This document shows positions 60,947-64,000 of a DNA stretch of 64,000 nucleotides, piece after piece. The position numbers and the translations under genes were made by a program. Origin of the DNA: Bacillus sp. UNC41MFS5 (lineage in GTDB: Bacteria; Bacillota; Bacilli; Bacillales_B; DSM-18226); assembly GCF_000686805.1 (NCBI RefSeq), contig NZ_JMLP01000010.1, positions 124,001 to 188,000 on the forward strand, in the 5' to 3' direction. A model generated the notes under the pieces. The model saw only the letters and a list, made by a program, of their open reading frames with translations. It was not told the origin of the DNA and searched no databases. How positions within the stretch are numbered: the stretch's first letter is position 1; each line of letters starts with the position of its first letter.

Positions 60947-61687
60947 TTACGCTTCGACCATCTCTTCTGTTTCCTCTTCCTGCTGCTTTTTTAACCGTTT
61001 ACGGTAGACAAATTTCGATAAGTTAATACTGATTTCGTAAAGCAGTAAAAGTGGTACTGTTACCACAAAATCAGACATAAAGTCCGGTGGTGTAATAACA
61101 ATCGCTATAATAATAAGTACGAAGTAGGCATATTTTCGAATTTTTGAAAGAACAAACGGATTAATGATTCCCAGCGAAGTTAAAAACATGACAACAACTG
61201 GAAGTTCAAACAATACCCCGAATGGCAGGGTCATGTTCAAGATAAAGCTAAAATATCTTTCGGCTGTGAAATTTGTGACAAACATATCTTTGCCTATGTT
61301 CACTAAAAAGTCCAACACCATTGGGAAAATGACAAAATATCCAAAGGCTAGACCGATAATAAATAAGAAAAATAAGGCCGGAACGTAGGAAAGGGTTATT
61401 CTTCTTTCAATCGGTTTCAATGCTGGTCTAACAAACAGCCAAATTTGTAAGGCGAGGACAGGAATGGTTCCTGCCACGGCAATAACGGTTGCCAGCATGA
61501 AATATATCCACATAATATCACTAGGGCCGAGAACTAGTAGTTTTTCATTTCCAACAAACCATTTATAGATATCATCAACATAAATAAAACCTACAATAAA
61601 AAAAACTACAAAGGCAAGTGCAGAAATAATAATCCGTTTGCGCAGTTCTTCTAAATGATCCACTAAATTTAATTCTCTATCATCCAT
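60947..61687 (-). CDS. tatC: Twin-arginine translocase subunit TatC
   Basis: The core receptor of the Tat export system, 246 residues with six helices. The TatC N-terminal motif LVDHLEELRKRII (8-20) and the first-loop and TM4 Phe/Pro-rich blocks are present. The tail is Glu-rich. It recognises twin-arginine signals such as the one on the DmsA-like protein in this window. A terminator separates it from tatA upstream. Confidence 0.95.
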   Translation of the reverse strand: MDDRELNLVDHLEELRKRIIISALAFVVFFIVGFIYVDDIYKWFVGNEKLLVLGPSDIMWIYFMLATVIAVAGTIPVLALQIWLFVRPALKPIERRITLSYVPALFFLFIIGLAFGYFVIFPMVLDFLVNIGKDMFVTNFTAERYFSFILNMTLPFGVLFELPVVVMFLTSLGIINPFVLSKIRKYAYFVLIIIAIVITPPDFMSDFVVTVPLLLLYEISINLSKFVYRKRLKKQQEEETEEMVEA

Positions 61688-61714
61688 GTACTTCCCCTGC
61701 CATTATCAAAAGAT

Positions 61715-61740
61715 TAAAAAAGAGCACGTGCTTGTACTCT
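61715..61740 (-). terminator. Terminator between tatA and tatC
   Basis: A 7-bp stem (61721-61727 with 61734-61740, one G-U) is followed by TTTTTT on the minus strand. It lies about 30 bases before the tatC ATG on the sense strand, so it could act as an attenuator for tatC. Confidence 0.6.
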
Positions 61741-61835
61741 GAGTAATACAACTTCATCTATGATTATATACGAAATGTACCATAAAATTCCTTAGTCAAC
61801 GTTGAATATTTTTCATAGGGTAAATTTAAAGAAGA

Positions 61836-61863
61836 AAGGTGTAAGACAGAAATCTCACACCTT
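61836..61863 (-). terminator. Terminator of tatA
   Basis: An 11-bp stem (61836-61846 with 61853-61863, one G-U) overlaps the tatA stop and is followed by a T-rich tract (TCTTCTTT). Confidence 0.75.
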
Positions 61864-62056
61864 ATTTAGTCAAATTTTTCTTTTCTTCATCAATGTCATT
61901 CATTACATCATCTGTGAGTTCACGTGTGGACTTTTTAAATTCCTTTAAGGTTTGTCCGAACGCACGGCCGATTTCTGGAAGTTTCTTAGGTCCGAATATA
62001 ATTAATGCAAGTGTTAAAATCAAAATCAATCCGGGTACTCCGATATTTGAAAACAT
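61862..62056 (-). CDS. tatA: Twin-arginine translocase subunit TatA
   Basis: A 64-residue pore-forming Tat subunit: a short N-terminal membrane helix (about 5-21, [23 protein letters not shown]), the FGPKKLPE hinge, then an amphipathic helix ([19 protein letters not shown]) and a charged tail. Gram-positive bacteria usually use TatA without TatB, so it probably serves both roles with the TatC downstream. Confidence 0.93.
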   Translation of the reverse strand: MFSNIGVPGLILILTLALIIFGPKKLPEIGRAFGQTLKEFKKSTRELTDDVMNDIDEEKKNLTK

Positions 62057-62268
62057 GGATGTACATCCCCTTTAATTGTTTATTATTGCTACTATGATTA
62101 TATTACCTAAATTCCAATTTAGGTAATTTATCATCAATAGTTCATAGTAATTTCACAATATCCATTAAAAATAACATCTTTGTGATATTTAGTATTTCTT
62201 ATCACATTATAAATTACTACTGATAATTTAACAATTACAACGTAATGAAGTCAATGATAAATTATTAA

Positions 62269-62763
62269 TTACACATTTGACTTTCTATCATAAATTCTAA
62301 ACTCATAATCATACGGATTTTTATTATCTCTTAGGCCTTTTTCATTAGACACTAGTTCCCAATCGCTTGAATCAAATTCAGGAAAAAACGTGTCTCCTGC
62401 AAATTCATCATGAATAAGCGTAATGTAAAGACGATCCGCGAATGCAAATGTCTCTTTGAATATTTCAGCACCGCCAATCACAAAGATTTCATCGTTTTGT
62501 TTCTGGCAATACGTGACAAACTCCTCAACAGATGTAAAAACCGTACAATCTTCACTGCGATAATCATCTTGGCGAGTGATTACAATATTCTCTCTGCCTG
62601 GAAGAACACGGCCAATGGATTCATGCGTTTTTCTTCCCATCGCAATGGGATGGCCCATGGTAACCCGCTTAAAGAACTTTAAATCCTCGGGTAAATGCCA
62701 AGGCAGTTGATTTTCTTTCCCAATCACTCTATTTTCGTCCATCGCGACAATAAAGGAAATCAT
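62269..62763 (-). CDS. dfrA: Dihydrofolate reductase
   Basis: It reduces dihydrofolate to tetrahydrofolate with NADPH, recycling the product of ThyA. The 164-residue enzyme has [22 protein letters not shown] with the substrate-binding Trp/Asp region [13 protein letters not shown] and the cofactor loop GGAEIF. The start overlaps the end of thyA by four bases, as in many Bacillus. Confidence 0.97.
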   Translation of the reverse strand: MISFIVAMDENRVIGKENQLPWHLPEDLKFFKRVTMGHPIAMGRKTHESIGRVLPGRENIVITRQDDYRSEDCTVFTSVEEFVTYCQKQNDEIFVIGGAEIFKETFAFADRLYITLIHDEFAGDTFFPEFDSSDWELVSNEKGLRDNKNPYDYEFRIYDRKSNV

Positions 62764-63554
62764 ACACTAACCACTCCTTTAATATGGGGATGTGGGTCAT
62801 AGCCTTCAAGTGTAAAGTCTTCAAACTCAAAGGAGTAGATATCTTTTACGGACGGATTTATTTTCAGGACAGGCAAGGCACGAGGTTCTCTCCCCATTTG
62901 TAACTCTATTTGTTCAAGATGATTCTGATAAATATGAACATCACCGAATGTATGGATGAATTCGCCTGGTTCAAGGTTACATACCTGAGCGATCATCATC
63001 GTCAGAAGCGCATAAGATGCAATGTTAAACGGAACACCCAGAAAGACATCAGCTGACCGTTGGTAGAGCTGACAGGACAATTTTCCGTCTGCTACATAAA
63101 ATTGGAACATGCAGTGGCACGGCGGCAGCGCCATGTTATCAATTTCCGCCACATTCCAAGCATTAACGAGCAGTCTTCTGGAATTAGGATTCGTTTTGAT
63201 TTGGTCGATAAGTTCGCTAATTTGATCAACGGTATTACCGTTGGCCCCCGTCCAAGAACGCCATTGGTGACCATATACAGGACCTAATTCTCCGTTTTCA
63301 TCGGCCCACTCATTCCAAATCCGGACGCCATGCTCCTGTAAATACCGTACATTGGTATCACCGTTTAAAAACCAAAGCAGTTCATAGATAATTGATTTTA
63401 AATGCAGTTTTTTCGTAGTCATTAACGGAAACCCTTCCGCTAAGTTAAATCTCATTTGGTATCCGAAGGTGCTAATCGTTCCCGTACCTGTTCGGTCGCC
63501 CTTTACGGTTCCATTTTCAAGGACATGCTTACATAATTCTAAATATTGCTTCAA
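62760..63554 (-). CDS. thyA: Thymidylate synthase (ThyA type)
   Basis: It makes dTMP from dUMP with methylene-tetrahydrofolate. The 264-residue E. coli-type enzyme has the catalytic Cys in [13 protein letters not shown] (near 146) and the [10 protein letters not shown] and [16 protein letters not shown] blocks. It matches B. subtilis ThyB in length. It is the first gene of the thyA-dfrA pair. Confidence 0.97.
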   Translation of the reverse strand: MKQYLELCKHVLENGTVKGDRTGTGTISTFGYQMRFNLAEGFPLMTTKKLHLKSIIYELLWFLNGDTNVRYLQEHGVRIWNEWADENGELGPVYGHQWRSWTGANGNTVDQISELIDQIKTNPNSRRLLVNAWNVAEIDNMALPPCHCMFQFYVADGKLSCQLYQRSADVFLGVPFNIASYALLTMMIAQVCNLEPGEFIHTFGDVHIYQNHLEQIELQMGREPRALPVLKINPSVKDIYSFEFEDFTLEGYDPHPHIKGVVSV

Positions 63555-63609
63555 CCCGGACCACTCCCTTATTTGAACATATTTATTTATTTTAACAATC
63601 AGGGACCGA

Positions 63610-64000
63610 TTAGGGAAGTGATAGCTGTTTCATAAATTCAAATGTTTTCGGTGCTTTCGTCCGTAATAGTTCTTTCGAATCTGTATTTAAATAGTACATT
63701 GCGAATGTCTCTGCAAAATATTCTTCTGGATATTGAAAATAACTGTTTCCCGGAAACAATTGTTCATGTTCCGTTTCCCACATATTCAAAAATTCTTTTG
63801 AACCACTAATTTCATTAAACACATAGTAATCGATAGAATGCGCCAATTCATGTAATTCCAAATTTATCGAGCCGTGACCTTGTCCTTTTTCACTAGCACC
63901 AATTTTAACCAATACCACCTTAGAACCGCCAATCCCAGGGACATCATCCCAGGTTACATTATTGGCATATCCCCTTGGGATTTTCCCTTTCAGGTGACTT
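63610..64000 (-). CDS. Lethal-factor-like (ATLF/PPEP type) zinc metallopeptidase, partial
   Basis: The frame is open to the window edge, so only the C-terminal 129 residues are seen. They contain the zinc site HELAHSID (HExxH) and a downstream [11 protein letters not shown] helix whose Glu could be the third ligand, preceded by [17 protein letters not shown]. This is the layout of anthrax-lethal-factor-related peptidases, including Pro-Pro endopeptidases. The N-terminus and any signal peptide are outside the window. Confidence 0.75.
   Translation of the reverse strand, partial: SHLKGKIPRGYANNVTWDDVPGIGGSKVVLVKIGASEKGQGHGSINLELHELAHSIDYYVFNEISGSKEFLNMWETEHEQLFPGNSYFQYPEEYFAETFAMYYLNTDSKELLRTKAPKTFEFMKQLSLP

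Overview
The window is chromosomal DNA from a low-GC, spore-forming Bacillaceae bacterium close to Bacillus/Neobacillus. Support for this comes from the AT-rich codon use, GGAGG-type ribosome binding sites with many TTG/GTG starts, sporulation and germination genes (spo0M, a gerABC-type receptor, a YjcZ-family peptide, an Hsp20 gene behind a sigma-K-like promoter), and gene order like two B. subtilis regions (deoD-yodL-yozD-yodN-yozE-yokU-kamA-yodPQRST and ypmQRS). No rRNA, complete tRNA, CRISPR, prophage or transposase gene was seen.

Layout. 1-3.8 kb: start of a minus-strand trp operon (trpE-trpG-trpD-trpC, trpC cut by the window edge) behind a tryptophan T-box. 4-5.4 kb: an MFS exporter. 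5.4-9 kb: fructose operon fruR-fruK-fruA with a cre box inside its promoter. 9.1-13.8 kb: an anaerobic DMSO-reductase-family operon (TorD chaperone, Tat-exported DmsA-like subunit, DmsB-like subunit, polyferredoxin) with a perfect Fnr/CRP-type palindrome just upstream. 14-15.2 kb: DUF6509 protein, YdjO and a cold-shock protein with a long structured leader. 15.2-21.9 kb: nucleoside hydrolase, the two-gene NHEJ system ku/ligD, dapF, a membrane protein and a patatin-like lipase. 22-31 kb: amidohydrolase, a GNAT gene with an unusual folded leader, an SDR lacking its catalytic Ser and Tyr, the Hsp20 gene, small proteins, a CobW GTPase and a CtpA-type protease. 30.6-33.1 kb: copper efflux copA-copZ. 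33-38.6 kb: deoD, yodL-like, spo0M with a kinase and a small basic protein, yozD, yodN, yozE. 38.7-47.1 kb: lysine/beta-lysine catabolism (yodT-yodS-yodR-yodQ-yodP-kamR-kamA-yokU), including a sigma-54 activator and a consensus -24/-12 promoter. 47.3-52.3 kb: a Ktr potassium channel subunit, DUF502, msrA-msrB, and an RsgA-like GTPase behind a leader-peptide attenuator. 52.3-60.1 kb: DUF4397, ypmQ-ypmR-ypmS, gerA-gerB-gerC, degV. 60.2-64 kb: a MITE-like element, tatC, tatA, thyA-dfrA and the edge of a lethal-factor-like metallopeptidase.

Connections. The Tat translocase genes at 61-62 kb could export the DmsA-like enzyme. KamR with the sigma-54 promoter should drive kamA-yokU. The most novel-looking elements are regulatory RNAs. 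(i) A 24-codon leader peptide lies upstream of the RsgA-like GTPase, with mutually exclusive antiterminator and terminator hairpins. (ii) The GNAT leader carries a perfect tRNA T-arm mimic that competes with an 18-bp hairpin. (iii) The cold-shock leader contains a terminator-like hairpin. All three are read from sequence alone and need experimental tests.
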